Source: Candidatus Roizmanbacteria bacterium GW2011_GWC1_37_12 (GTDB lineage Bacteria; Patescibacteriota; Microgenomatia; UBA1406; GWC2-37-13). Taken from it: a stretch of DNA of 46,134 bases. The notes beneath the pieces were generated by a model, which was given only the letters and a program-made list of their open reading frames with translations, ran no database searches and was not told the origin of the DNA. The DNA is taken from assembly GCA_000991135.1 (NCBI GenBank), contig LBST01000009.1:1-46134 (forward strand), written 5' to 3'. Both the position numbers and the translations under genes were made by a program. Shown here in pieces: positions 31,513-38,666 of this stretch (its first letter is position 1; the number at the start of each line of letters is the position of its first letter).

Positions 31513-32820
31513 ATGGACAAAAAACAGATTTTAGAAAAATTTTCCCAATTAGTTTCGATTGAATCGGTTTCAACCGACTCAAAACGCCATAAAGAAATTT
31601 TAAAAGCCGCCGAATTTATCAGAAAAGAACTAATTCAATTAGGTTGTCAAGTAAATCTATATCAAAAAGATAACTGTCCACCTTTAATTATAGGGAAATA
31701 TAGACCCTCCTTCGCGCCTCCTTCGCCGAAGTGGCTACGAAGGCCGAGCAAGGCTACGGAGGGCAAAGCAATTGGCGTCTATGCTCATTATGACGTTCAG
31801 CCCGAAGACCCGATAACCAAATGGAAGACTCCACCTTTCAAATTAACTGTAAAAAACGGAAAAATTTATGGCCGAGGAACAGCCGATGACAAAGGTCACT
31901 TAATTCAAGTATTGACTTCGATTAAACGTTTAATCGAAGTAGACAAACTTGACAATAACATCGTTTGTATTTTTGAAGGTGAAGAAGAAATTAGCAGTAA
32001 AAATTTTGAAGAACTGATAAAAAAGGACCCGTCTTTAAAGAATATTGACGCTTTTTATGTTGTTGATATGGGGATGAAAGCTAAAAACATTCCCCAGATA
32101 TTTTACGGACTTCGGGGAGTGATAGGATTTGAATTAAAGATAAAAACTAGTGAGATAGACCTTCATTCAGGCGTCTTTGGCAATCGGGTTTTGAACCCAG
32201 CCCAGCTGGCAGCAGAATTGATGAGCAAGATGGTTGACGGTCAGACGCACGAGATCAAAATTCCGGGGTTTTATGACGACGTCAAAAAAACCAGTAAAGA
32301 AGAGATAGAGCTTTTGTTAAAATCAAATTCGACTTTGGTGTCAAAGGTCTATCCGGCCCTAGATATCAATGGAGTGGTTTCCGGTTATACAGGCGAAGGG
32401 TTTAAGACGATTATTCCGGCCGAAGCCTTGGTGAAATTTTCTATAAGGTTGGTTCCTCATCAAGATCATAAGAAGATAGAGAAACTGGTCGAGAAATTTG
32501 TCAAAAATAATCTGCCAAAAGAAGTCGAATATGAATTCAGAGAGCCCACTGGGAGCAATGCTTTTTACACGGATTTTAAGAATCCATTTGCTCAAAAAAC
32601 CGCGGAAGTTTTTGAGGATGTTTTCAAAAACGAGACTTTGTTTAATCGAAGCGGTGGGTCGGTCGCAGCGGCAGAAATATTGCAGAGGGTGTTTGAAAAA
32701 CCCGTAATCCTTATTGGTTTTAGTCTACCTGATGATAACATCCATGCACCGAACGAAAATTTTGACGAGGAAATGTTTTGGAAAGGCATAGTGGCTATCG
32801 AGAAAATCTTCGCGCAGTAA
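31513..32820 (+). CDS. M20-family metallopeptidase (dipeptidase-like)
   Basis: A 435-aa zinc peptidase. YAHYDVQPEDP (first metal ligands), GRGTADDKGHLIQVL (bridging Asp) and FEGEEEISS (general base and metal ligand) are intact, followed by the dimerisation domain (RGVIGFELKIKT...DLHSG) and the terminal IHAPNENFDEE histidine. It resembles bacterial and CNDP-type dipeptidases and likely releases amino acids from peptides in the cytosol. An insert (PSFAPPSPKWLRRPSKATEG) is produced by a 59-bp palindromic element at 31705-31763. Confidence 0.92.
   Translation: MDKKQILEKFSQLVSIESVSTDSKRHKEILKAAEFIRKELIQLGCQVNLYQKDNCPPLIIGKYRPSFAPPSPKWLRRPSKATEGKAIGVYAHYDVQPEDPITKWKTPPFKLTVKNGKIYGRGTADDKGHLIQVLTSIKRLIEVDKLDNNIVCIFEGEEEISSKNFEELIKKDPSLKNIDAFYVVDMGMKAKNIPQIFYGLRGVIGFELKIKTSEIDLHSGVFGNRVLNPAQLAAELMSKMVDGQTHEIKIPGFYDDVKKTSKEEIELLLKSNSTLVSKVYPALDINGVVSGYTGEGFKTIIPAEALVKFSIRLVPHQDHKKIEKLVEKFVKNNLPKEVEYEFREPTGSNAFYTDFKNPFAQKTAEVFEDVFKNETLFNRSGGSVAAAEILQRVFEKPVILIGFSLPDDNIHAPNENFDEEMFWKGIVAIEKIFAQ
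31705..31763. repeat. 59-bp CCCTCC...GGAGGG element inside the M20 gene
   Basis: Ends CCCTCCTTCGC and GCTACGGAGGG form imperfect terminal inverted repeats, with internal GAAG/CTACGAAGG words. It is in frame and lies before the first catalytic motif. It is a longer relative of the 23-bp palindrome at 24464-24486. Confidence 0.75.
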
Positions 32821-32835
32821 AGCGCCGAAATAACT

Positions 32836-32958
32836 GCTTTGTAGATTATACGCTACAGACAATTTTCAATTAGCAATTTACAATTTACATTGAATTTTCA
32901 TCGAGTCAATGTTTCATTGAAAATTTATTGAAAATTGAAAACTGAAAATTGCAAATTG
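32836..32958. repeat. CAATTTTCA-word block before and into dprA
   Basis: The block runs from 32862 leftwards words (CAATTTTCAATTAGCAATTTAC) to rightward inverse words (TTGAAAATTGAAAACTGAAAATTGCAAATTG) and covers the presumed dprA start at 32935. It is the same family as 29473-29577. Confidence 0.65.
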
Positions 32959-34182
32959 TATTATTTAGGCTTTTCCCATTTCTTAGGCATCGGGCCGGTG
33001 AAGTTTTCTTTGCTGAAAAAACATTTTGGATCGGCAAAAAGAGCCTATTTGGCGGATAAAAAAGAATTAGTTAAAACAATTGGTGTTGTTTTGACAGAGA
33101 AGTTTGTTGATTTTAGAAATAAGTTTGATCCGGTGAAGAAAATGGAGGAGTTAAAGAAAAAAGAGATAATGGTTTTGGCGGTTGATGATGAGGATTATCC
33201 GGAAAGTTTAAGAAATATCTCCGATCCGCCAATTTGCATTTATTTAAGAGGCTCGATACCGAAATTTTTTAACGCAGTGGGGACCCCTAACCCCAAAAGC
33301 GTAAAAGATTTGGTATCTTCGCCTTCCCGAAAAGCGAAGACACCTGTTTTTGAAGTCTATGACTTGGGGGACCCCCCTTTAGGGGGTGAAGTCGACGGAA
33401 AAACACGGTGTCGAGCTTTTAGTCAAAATCTAGTTTTTTCCATAGTTGGTACTCGTAATCCCACTCAATACGGCATCCAGGTAGCGAGAAAATTTTCCTA
33501 TGAGTTAACTGAAGCAGGTTTTACGATTGTTTCCGGAATGGCCTATGGGATCGATACGATTGCTCACGAGTCCTGCCTTGAGGCAGGGGGAAAAACAATT
33601 GCCGTTTTAGGTTGCGGCGTTGATATTATTTATCCTTCATCAAATAGATTTCTTTATGAACGGATCTCGCACTGCGGGGGTGCGATTATTTCAGAATTTC
33701 CACCAGGGCAGTTTGTTTTGAAAGGTCTTTTTATTGCCAGAAATAGAATTATTTCTGCCCTTTCCCGCGGCGTGATGATCGTCGAGGGAGCAAAAGATTC
33801 AGGCTCTCTTATCACCGCCCGCTATGCCGCTACGCAGGGAAAAGACGTCTTTGCGCCGCCAAACCCGATTACATCTGTTATGTCTGCCGCGCCAAATTTG
33901 CTTATTAAACAGGGAGCAAAATTAGTGACTTCGGTTGAAGATATAATGGAGGAGTTTGACATGAAAATTACGCCTAAGAAAAAAGAAGATATTAAAAAGA
34001 AATTAAACGAGATTGAGAGATTAATATTTGAGATTTTGGAAGAAAAACCAATATTAATTGACGACTTGGCTATAATACTGAAGAAACCGATCAGTCAGGT
34101 TTTAAATACTCTTTCTTTAATGGAAATTAACGGTTTGGTCGAGAAAAATGACGAAAATTATTACCAAATTAGACTATTTTGA
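32935..34182 (+). CDS. dprA: DNA-processing protein DprA with a repeat-derived insert
   Basis: DprA protects incoming single-stranded DNA and loads RecA in natural transformation. The 415-aa frame has a SAM/HhH-like start (LGFSHFLGIGPVKFSLLKKHFGS), the Rossmann DprA domain (IVGTRNPTQYG, GMAYGIDTIAHE, GCGVDIIYP, ARNRIISALSRGVMIVEG, SGSLITARYA) and a C-terminal winged helix (IFEILEEKPILIDDLAIILKK). The TTG start at 32935 lies inside a word-repeat block, so the first eight residues are uncertain. Just before IVGTRN is an insert of roughly 50 residues (around 115-165), made by two adjacent inverted repeats at 33312-33413; DprA homologues have only a short linker there. Confidence 0.92.
   Translation: MKTENCKLYYLGFSHFLGIGPVKFSLLKKHFGSAKRAYLADKKELVKTIGVVLTEKFVDFRNKFDPVKKMEELKKKEIMVLAVDDEDYPESLRNISDPPICIYLRGSIPKFFNAVGTPNPKSVKDLVSSPSRKAKTPVFEVYDLGDPPLGGEVDGKTRCRAFSQNLVFSIVGTRNPTQYGIQVARKFSYELTEAGFTIVSGMAYGIDTIAHESCLEAGGKTIAVLGCGVDIIYPSSNRFLYERISHCGGAIISEFPPGQFVLKGLFIARNRIISALSRGVMIVEGAKDSGSLITARYAATQGKDVFAPPNPITSVMSAAPNLLIKQGAKLVTSVEDIMEEFDMKITPKKKEDIKKKLNEIERLIFEILEEKPILIDDLAIILKKPISQVLNTLSLMEINGLVEKNDENYYQIRLF
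33312..33413. repeat. Palindromic element copy A (in dprA)
   Basis: The core 33339-33413 (75 bp) has imperfect terminal inverted repeats (GACACCTGTTTTT... and ...AAAAACACGGTGTC) and a central hairpin, ACCCCCCTTTAGGGGGT. Its middle 39 bp are identical to the element in tatD in the opposite orientation. A second small inverted repeat adjoins on the left: GGTATCTTCGC (33312-33322) with GCGAAGACACC (33334-33344), one mismatch. Confidence 0.9.
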
Positions 34183-34193
34183 CAGGCCGATCG

Positions 34194-34210
34194 GCAACCT
34201 CCGAGGTTGC
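34194..34210. terminator. Hairpin between convergent dprA and rnhA
   Basis: GCAACCTC-C-GAGGTTGC is a 17-nt perfect inverted repeat, preceded by the palindrome GCCGATCGGC (34186-34195). It could end transcription from both sides, but there is no U-run, so it may be another palindromic repeat rather than an intrinsic terminator. Confidence 0.4.
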
Positions 34211-34215
34211 GGAGG

Positions 34216-34608
34216 CTAGACCTGATTGACTAAAAGATCCGCCTCGCTGTTTTGCTCGCGGGGAATCAAATGATAGGAAATTGGCAGATTTATTTCTTGT
34301 TCGAGTCCGCGAATCTTCAAAATATATTCTTTGATTTTTCCATTTTTGACTTTGAATAGTCCTTTAACTTGATTCACCATTAATCGTGAGTCCGAATAGA
34401 ATTCAATTCGTGTAGCGTGTAGCGTATAGCGTATAGCCTGTTCGAGTGCCTTGATTAATGCTAAATATTCAGCATCGTTGTTTGTAGCGACGCCGATTGA
34501 TTCTTTGTGCTTGAAAACAACCTTATTATTTAAATAGAAAATAATCCCGATCGATGCGGGCCCGGGATTGCCTTTTGAGCCGCCATCGGTATAAATTCGT
34601 AAAATCAT
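34216..34608 (-). CDS. rnhA: Ribonuclease HI-like protein
   Basis: A 130-aa RNase H fold protein that would cut RNA in RNA-DNA hybrids. The start MILRIYTDGGSKGNPGPASIG gives the first catalytic Asp; NNDAEYLALIKAL gives the Glu; EFYSDSRLMVNQV gives the second Asp; the terminal PREQNSEADLLVNQ gives the last Asp. It is the short bacterial/archaeal type without the basic protrusion of E. coli RNase HI. A repeat word block (34411-34440) adds RYTLHATR before the strand EFYSDS. No enzyme-level oddity is seen. Confidence 0.92.
   Translation of the reverse strand: MILRIYTDGGSKGNPGPASIGIIFYLNNKVVFKHKESIGVATNNDAEYLALIKALEQAIRYTLHATRIEFYSDSRLMVNQVKGLFKVKNGKIKEYILKIRGLEQEINLPISYHLIPREQNSEADLLVNQV
34411..34440. 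repeat. GTGTAGCG/GTATAGC word block inside rnhA
   Basis: GTGTAGCGTGTAGCG followed by TATAGCGTATAGCC; in frame, encodes AIRYTLHATR on the minus strand. Confidence 0.75.
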
Positions 34609-34634
34609 AAGTTTTGAAATTATTTTCTATTTCC

Positions 34635-34703
34635 TTATTGGCTTTGGTTCCACTCATAACTAGCCGTACTTAAATATGGTAACAGATTGATGTATAAATT
34701 ATT
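34635..34703 (-). pseudogene. Remnant of a second LPYLSTASYEW surface-protein gene
   Basis: Read on the minus strand this stretch encodes NLLPYLSTASYEWNQSQ and a TAA stop. It has 45 bases identical to the 3' end of the surface-protein gene at 20283-21983 (21938-21982 region), differing only at the flanks. Upstream the frame is closed by stops near 34700. It is best read as the last trace of a lost paralogue. The rest of 34609-34742 holds no gene I can support. Confidence 0.8.
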
Positions 34704-34742
34704 ATAGTAGACTAAAAGATTTGCCATTTGAGATTATTTTAT

Positions 34743-34961
34743 TCATAAATTCCTCAATAACTTCCATAGCCTGACGCGAAGAGCGTCGGCGATCTTATGG
34801 AGGATCCTGATCGTCGGGTTGGCGCGGCCTTTTTCGATCCTTGAAATATAGGTCCGGTCGACGTCGCACAAAAAAGCTACCTGTTCTTGCGACATTTTCT
34901 TTTTCTCCCTGACTTTGAAAAGACAGCGGCCCAGCCTGTCGTAGAAAAAGTTTCCACGCAT
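34743..34961 (-). CDS. XRE-family HTH transcriptional regulator
   Basis: A 72-aa single-domain Cro/CI-like repressor. The helix-turn-helix is typical: KVREKKKMSQEQVAFLCDVDRTYISRIEKGRANPTIRILHKIADAL (about residues 16-62), with the second helix QEQVAFLCDV and recognition helix RTYISRIEKG. It probably acts as a dimer. A palindrome, GTCTATAGAC (34997-35006), sits in the spacer of a possible promoter (TACAAT at 34983-34988, minus strand) and may be its own operator. No obvious target operon besides itself and the nearby rpiB. Confidence 0.85.
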   Translation of the reverse strand: MRGNFFYDRLGRCLFKVREKKKMSQEQVAFLCDVDRTYISRIEKGRANPTIRILHKIADALRVRLWKLLRNL

Positions 34962-34982
34962 TCTGGCATTAAAGAATAGAGA

Positions 34983-35006
34983 ATTGTAAGAGCCTTGTCT
35001 ATAGAC
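34983..35006 (-). promoter_or_regulatory. Candidate autoregulated promoter of the XRE gene
   Basis: On the minus strand TACAAT (34983-34988) is preceded 8 bp away by the perfect palindrome GTCTATAGAC (34997-35006). A dimeric XRE protein bound here would block the polymerase. No good -35 box is seen. Confidence 0.35.
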
Positions 35007-35086
35007 GATAACCTACCAAAATATGGAAATAGGGCTTGGAGGCGGGATAGTTTTTGCAATATGCCATGTAGATTATCAGCCTCAAT

Positions 35087-35524
35087 TTATTGGTCTAGTT
35101 TTTTGATTCTTCGTAAGTATTTTTCGTCCATTTTGGGAGAAGCGGCTAAAAATGCGTCGACGATTTTTTTAGCGGTTTCATGATCGGTATAATCACTAGC
35201 TAAAGAGAGAACGTTGACATGATCGTTTTCTCTAATATGGCTGGTTTGGCTCTCATTCAGAGCGACTCCGGCCCTTATACCTTTGAGGCGATTGGCCGCA
35301 ATGATGACTGCACAACCCGATCCACAAATAAGAATTCCTAGATGATTGTCTGGATTTTGGAGGACGGCCTGGGCGACCTTTTGACCGAAATCAACGGCGT
35401 CGTCTAAGGGATCTTGCTCGTAGGCACCCAAATCCTCGATGCGGATATTTTTTTCATGAAGATATTCGAGGATTAAGTTTTTTAACTCAAATCCCCGGTG
35501 GTCAGCACCTATAAATATCGTCAT
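35087..35524 (-). CDS. rpiB: Ribose-5-phosphate isomerase B
   Basis: Interconverts ribose-5-phosphate and ribulose-5-phosphate. I use the ATG at 35524 (MTIFIGADHRGFELK), the normal family start; it has a TATAAT box exactly 6 nt upstream. The 145-aa protein has the substrate-binding DHRG (8-11), the catalytic CGSGCAV (Cys67) and the conserved LNESQTSHIRENDHVNVLSLAS segment that binds the phosphate. Together with the Rpe-like protein it supplies a ribose branch that could feed PRPP synthesis. Confidence 0.94.
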   Translation of the reverse strand: MTIFIGADHRGFELKNLILEYLHEKNIRIEDLGAYEQDPLDDAVDFGQKVAQAVLQNPDNHLGILICGSGCAVIIAANRLKGIRAGVALNESQTSHIRENDHVNVLSLASDYTDHETAKKIVDAFLAASPKMDEKYLRRIKKLDQ

Positions 35525-35536
35525 GCTAAAATTATA
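35525..35536 (-). promoter_or_regulatory. -10 box of rpiB
   Basis: TATAAT at 35531-35536 (minus strand), TTTAGC spacer of 6 nt, then the rpiB ATG. Confidence 0.6.
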
Positions 35537-35547
35537 CATTAATAACC

Positions 35548-35591
35548 AAATACTACAAATAAGCAAATAAACAAATGAATTTGTAGTATTT
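35548..35591. repeat. Inverted repeat between rpiB and tatD
   Basis: AAATACTACAAAT (35548-35560) and ATTTGTAGTATTT (35579-35591) are perfect 13-bp arms around an 18-nt loop, followed by CTATTTGTTT words leading to the tatD start. Confidence 0.8.
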
Positions 35592-35614
35592 GTAGATTTG
35601 TCTATTTGTTTATT

Positions 35615-36496
35615 ATGTTATTTGATACTCACTGTCATCTTAATTTTAAAGCCTTTGAGGGACGGGTCGAAGAGGTTGTTAGGGCGGCTAGGGATGCCGG
35701 CGTGAATAATATTATTGTTCCCGGGACCGACATTGAGACGTCGAAAAGGGCCGTGGAAATTGCCGAGAGATTCGAGGGCGTTTATGCGGCTGTTGGAATT
35801 CATCCGCATCACGTGTATGAGTTATTTTTAGAAGTTCGACACCGTGTTTTTTCGTCGACTTCACCCCCTAAAGGGGGGTCCCCCAAGTCATTGACGAAAA
35901 AACAGGTGTCTACACTTTTATATTTATTAAAAAATCCTAAAGTTGTTGCTATTGGAGAGGTGGGGATTGATAAACACAATTATCAAAAAACAAAACACCA
36001 GGATTATAAAGTCGATGAGGCGTTTGTTGAGCTACAAAAAATATTTTTAATAGAACAGATAAAACTTGCAATGAAACACAATAAGAGTTTGATTTTGCAT
36101 AATCGGGAAGCGAAAAAAGATATGTTAAAAATATTATCTAATGACGAATTACGAATTACGGATTACCGATCTGTATTCCACTGTTGTGAACCTGATGAGG
36201 AATTGTTACAGTTTGCCAGAGATCATAAGATGTTTATCGGCGTTGACGGTGATGTAGTTTATTGGAAAAAGAAACAGGAATTTATTAAAAAAGTACCTCT
36301 GGAGATGTTGGTTTTGGAGACTGACTCGCCTTATTTATCACCTTTTAGAAAATTCCTGCCTGCGCAGGCAGGCCCAAACGAACCAAAAAATATTTCTTTT
36401 ATAGCAGAGTTCATTGCTAAATTGTTAAATTGTCAAATTGATGAATTAAAGAAGCAAACGACAGAGAATGCAAGAAAACTATTTAATCTTTCTTAG
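35615..36496 (+). CDS. tatD: TatD-family metal-dependent DNase/hydrolase with repeat-derived inserts
   Basis: An amidohydrolase-fold nuclease. The ATG at 35615 (MLFDTHCHLNF) gives the normal start; the longer form adds three residues. Metal ligands follow in order: HxH in DTHCHL, the Glu in AIGEVGIDKHNY, His in LILHNREAK, His in VFHCCEP, and Asp in LETDSPYLSP. About 293 aa, longer than the usual 255-265. Three repeat-derived inserts explain the excess: VFSSTSPPKGGSPKSLTKKQ (DNA 35837-35910, copy B of the dprA element), ELRITDYRS (36143-36167) and LPAQAGP (36355-36372). Confidence 0.93.
   Translation: MLFDTHCHLNFKAFEGRVEEVVRAARDAGVNNIIVPGTDIETSKRAVEIAERFEGVYAAVGIHPHHVYELFLEVRHRVFSSTSPPKGGSPKSLTKKQVSTLLYLLKNPKVVAIGEVGIDKHNYQKTKHQDYKVDEAFVELQKIFLIEQIKLAMKHNKSLILHNREAKKDMLKILSNDELRITDYRSVFHCCEPDEELLQFARDHKMFIGVDGDVVYWKKKQEFIKKVPLEMLVLETDSPYLSPFRKFLPAQAGPNEPKNISFIAEFIAKLLNCQIDELKKQTTENARKLFNLS
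35837..35910. repeat. Palindromic element copy B (in tatD)
   Basis: 74 bp, the reverse complement of the element in dprA (33339-33413): 39 identical bases in the middle and similar ends (CGACACCGTGTTTTTTCGTC on the left; GACGAAAAAACAGGTGTC on the right). The ends form better inverted repeats here than in dprA. Confidence 0.9.
36143..36167. repeat. ACGAATT word block inside tatD
   Basis: GACGAATTACGAATTACGG followed by ATTACC; in frame; encodes ELRITDYR. Compare 6458-6486. Confidence 0.7.
36355..36372. repeat. 18-bp perfect palindrome inside tatD
   Basis: CCTGCCTGCGCAGGCAGG, in frame, encodes LPAQAG. It belongs to the family at 8465-8480. Confidence 0.85.
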
Positions 36497-36975
36497 GGGA
36501 TCCAGATTGATGAAATTGGAGTTGGTGTAGGAGAAGATGAGGGAGTAGGTGTTGGAGTCGAGGTAGGTTTATAATATCCAACTCCCACTTCTTTAGTATC
36601 TTCGCCTTCCGTGGGCATTGGACCGGTTGGTCTTAGTTTTGGTGAAATGGTAACTGTTCCGGCTAGCCGGCAAAAACCTGAATAACACCTGATATCTTGA
36701 CCGGTGATTGGTAGGCATGATGGAATTGATCCGCAGCATCTTTGATTTAGTCTTCCGCAGGGAGTGGTTGTGCCGGTCCGGCCTCCTTGAAAGGCTTTTC
36801 CGGGAACAGGCAGCGGTGTCGGTGTTGCTGTTAGTTCGGATTCAGAAGCTTTAGAATTGATATTTTTTTCTTGAAGAGAAACATAGGCTGCCACCGGTAA
36901 AAAGATTATCAAAAAAAGAATCATTAAAAAAAAGAGCTTCTTAGAAAAGGGTAGTTTTTTAAATTCTTCAACCAT
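36493..36975 (-). CDS. Membrane-anchored cysteine-containing PT-rich protein
   Basis: A 160-aa protein with a basic start, one transmembrane helix (about 14-34: LFFLMILFLIIFLPVAAYV) and an exported part. The latter has a short TPTPLPVPG linker, a cysteine-rich core (CGRLNQRCCGSIPSCLP...IRCYSGFCR, six cysteines) and a C-terminal TSTPTPTPSSSPTPTP segment. No family recognised; a surface display role is likely. Its stop overlaps the tatD stop by 4 bp. It starts divergently from the next gene. Confidence 0.7.
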   Translation of the reverse strand: MVEEFKKLPFSKKLFFLMILFLIIFLPVAAYVSLQEKNINSKASESELTATPTPLPVPGKAFQGGRTGTTTPCGRLNQRCCGSIPSCLPITGQDIRCYSGFCRLAGTVTISPKLRPTGPMPTEGEDTKEVGVGYYKPTSTPTPTPSSSPTPTPISSIWIP

Positions 36976-37007
36976 TGAATTATAAAGATTATTGTATCAT
37001 TATTTTA

Positions 37008-37625
37008 ATGAGAAAATCAACTGTTTTTTTAATAGTCTTACTTATCCTAACTTTTTTGACCCTCCTCTATACAAAATTTTTTTATGAAAACAGACTAAAA
37101 CAATCAGAAAGAGACGTCAATACATGTCAGCAAAAACTCTCTAATAGTAAAAACGAAGTAAAAAATCTTAATGATATTTTTTTTCTTTCCCAGAAAGCTA
37201 AAGCAGAGACAACTGTCAAAAAGGCAGGACTTTATTTTAGCTATAAAACAGCCAAATTTGAAGACAACCTTTTTAAGATTAGCATCTATCTTGATGGAGA
37301 TGAAGAGGGTGGGGCTGACGCGGCTGATTTAAAGACTAATTTAAATAATCTTAAAGTAAAGTACTTGGTTAACGGTGAAGCATTCCCAGCATATCCGAGA
37401 AAGTTGACAGAAAATAACTATATATTGGTGACGGGAACTGCTTCTTTGTTGGGCAGCAAGTTTATTTACGGCCAGCGGGGTTTGTTTGTCGAATTAATTG
37501 CCGAAAAAATTGATCCCCTTAGAAAATCCGAAGCCACACTTGATTTAGAAGGAACAAAGATTTATCTAAACGGCGAGAGCATTCTCGACGAGGAAAAAAC
37601 TTTTAAGAAGATATTAATAGATTAA
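37008..37625 (+). CDS. Membrane-anchored protein of unknown function
   Basis: About 205 aa from ATG 37008, which gives a clean N-terminal anchor (MRKSTVFLIVLLILTFLTLLY); a TATCAT box lies 7 nt upstream. A short coiled coil follows (about 25-60, RLKQSERDVNTCQQKLSNSKNEVKNLNDI), then a beta-rich extracellular domain. It is 3 bp upstream of the dockerin-like protein and is probably its partner. No family recognised. Confidence 0.7.
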   Translation: MRKSTVFLIVLLILTFLTLLYTKFFYENRLKQSERDVNTCQQKLSNSKNEVKNLNDIFFLSQKAKAETTVKKAGLYFSYKTAKFEDNLFKISIYLDGDEEGGADAADLKTNLNNLKVKYLVNGEAFPAYPRKLTENNYILVTGTASLLGSKFIYGQRGLFVELIAEKIDPLRKSEATLDLEGTKIYLNGESILDEEKTFKKILID

Positions 37626-37628
37626 TCT

Positions 37629-38666
37629 ATGGACAAAACAAAACTAATAACATTATTATTTTTTCTAACCCTTAGTTTGCTTCTAGCGATATATGCTAAC
37701 AATAATTTAAAATTTATTTTCCAGGGAAGAGCCGCAGGTAACGAAACCAATATTAAAATTCAACTTCAAGGGGAGTACGATAAAATACCAAATGTCATTT
37801 TTAAAACAAGAGTTTTGATTTTCAATGATGCAAATCTAATAAGAGAAGCTGAGGATATAAATTTAACTCGAGATCAAAAAAATTTTTTTAAATTCAATCT
37901 CGATCTGAATGGTCTTGATCTGACCAAGAAATACTCTTTATTTATCAAACCGGAGAAATATCTTGGGAAGCTTTTTTGTTCTCCGTCGTCTTACAGCAAA
38001 AGCTGTACGACATCTGAAATCGTTTTTGCTGCAGGGACTAATAGTCTGGAACTGGTTTTTGAGCCGTTATTTTCCGGAGACGTTATGCCGCAGGACGGCA
38101 AGGTGACTGCTCAGGACATATCCAAAATTATGAATGACATAGGAGAATCGAGTCCAAACGGTTTGTCAACAGACATCAATTCAGACGGCAGGGTGGAGAC
38201 AGTTGACTATTCTTTAGCTCTTTATTCTTTGTCAAAGAACTATGAAGACGACCTCTATCCGCAAATATCAACGACTCCGACACCAATACCAACGTTATCA
38301 AGTAGTCCGACGCCAACATTGGCGCCGTCTTCGACTTCCACTACCGGGAGCGGCGGGACATGCAGAGCGACAATCAGTGGTAAAATCTATGTCAAAGCCA
38401 TGGGTCAAACTTACTGTAGTCCTTTAAATAATGAACAATCACAGATGTGCGTCACCTCTGCCGCCGACTGCACTCAGGTTAAGTGTATTGATCAAGTGAT
38501 TATCGAAAGCAAAAATGCTGTCAATATCTGTGCTTCTGGATTTGGATCTTTGGATGAAGCGGCCAGCCGAGCGACACTTAGCTGTCAGGTGGAGTTTGTT
38601 CCCGGACCATGTACACCAACGCCGACCCCGCAAATAAATTGCAATGAAGAAGGACCTTCTTGTTAA
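37629..38666 (+). CDS. Secreted protein with dockerin-like repeat and PT linker
   Basis: A 345-aa exported protein with an N-terminal anchor or signal (LITLLFFLTLSLLLAIYANN). A beta-sandwich (about 40-145) is followed by a dockerin-type pair: DVMPQDGKVTAQDISKIMND and DINSDGRVETVDYSLALYSL, the latter with a full calcium loop DxNxDGxVxxxD. Then a TPTPIPTLSSSPTPT linker (about 216-235) and a cysteine-rich C-terminal domain (eight or more cysteines). Its stop overlaps the convergent glycosyltransferase stop by 4 bp. Function unknown; surface assembly or carbohydrate binding is plausible. Confidence 0.75.
   Translation: MDKTKLITLLFFLTLSLLLAIYANNNLKFIFQGRAAGNETNIKIQLQGEYDKIPNVIFKTRVLIFNDANLIREAEDINLTRDQKNFFKFNLDLNGLDLTKKYSLFIKPEKYLGKLFCSPSSYSKSCTTSEIVFAAGTNSLELVFEPLFSGDVMPQDGKVTAQDISKIMNDIGESSPNGLSTDINSDGRVETVDYSLALYSLSKNYEDDLYPQISTTPTPIPTLSSSPTPTLAPSSTSTTGSGGTCRATISGKIYVKAMGQTYCSPLNNEQSQMCVTSAADCTQVKCIDQVIIESKNAVNICASGFGSLDEAASRATLSCQVEFVPGPCTPTPTPQINCNEEGPSC

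Noticed and set aside
34194-34210. A standard rho-independent terminator for dprA and rnhA
   Set aside because: The stem is good but no T-run follows on either strand; it is listed with low confidence because it may be another palindromic repeat.
34877-35059. A 60-residue minus-strand frame overlapping the XRE regulator start
   Set aside because: It overlaps the well-supported HTH gene in another frame and has no recognisable features.
33313-36611. A 15-mer, GTATCTTCGCCTTCC, shared by dprA (33313-33327) and the PT-rich protein gene (around 36597-36611)
   Set aside because: The flanks differ completely and the stretch is short; in dprA it belongs to a small inverted repeat. Chance or a degraded repeat end cannot be separated here.
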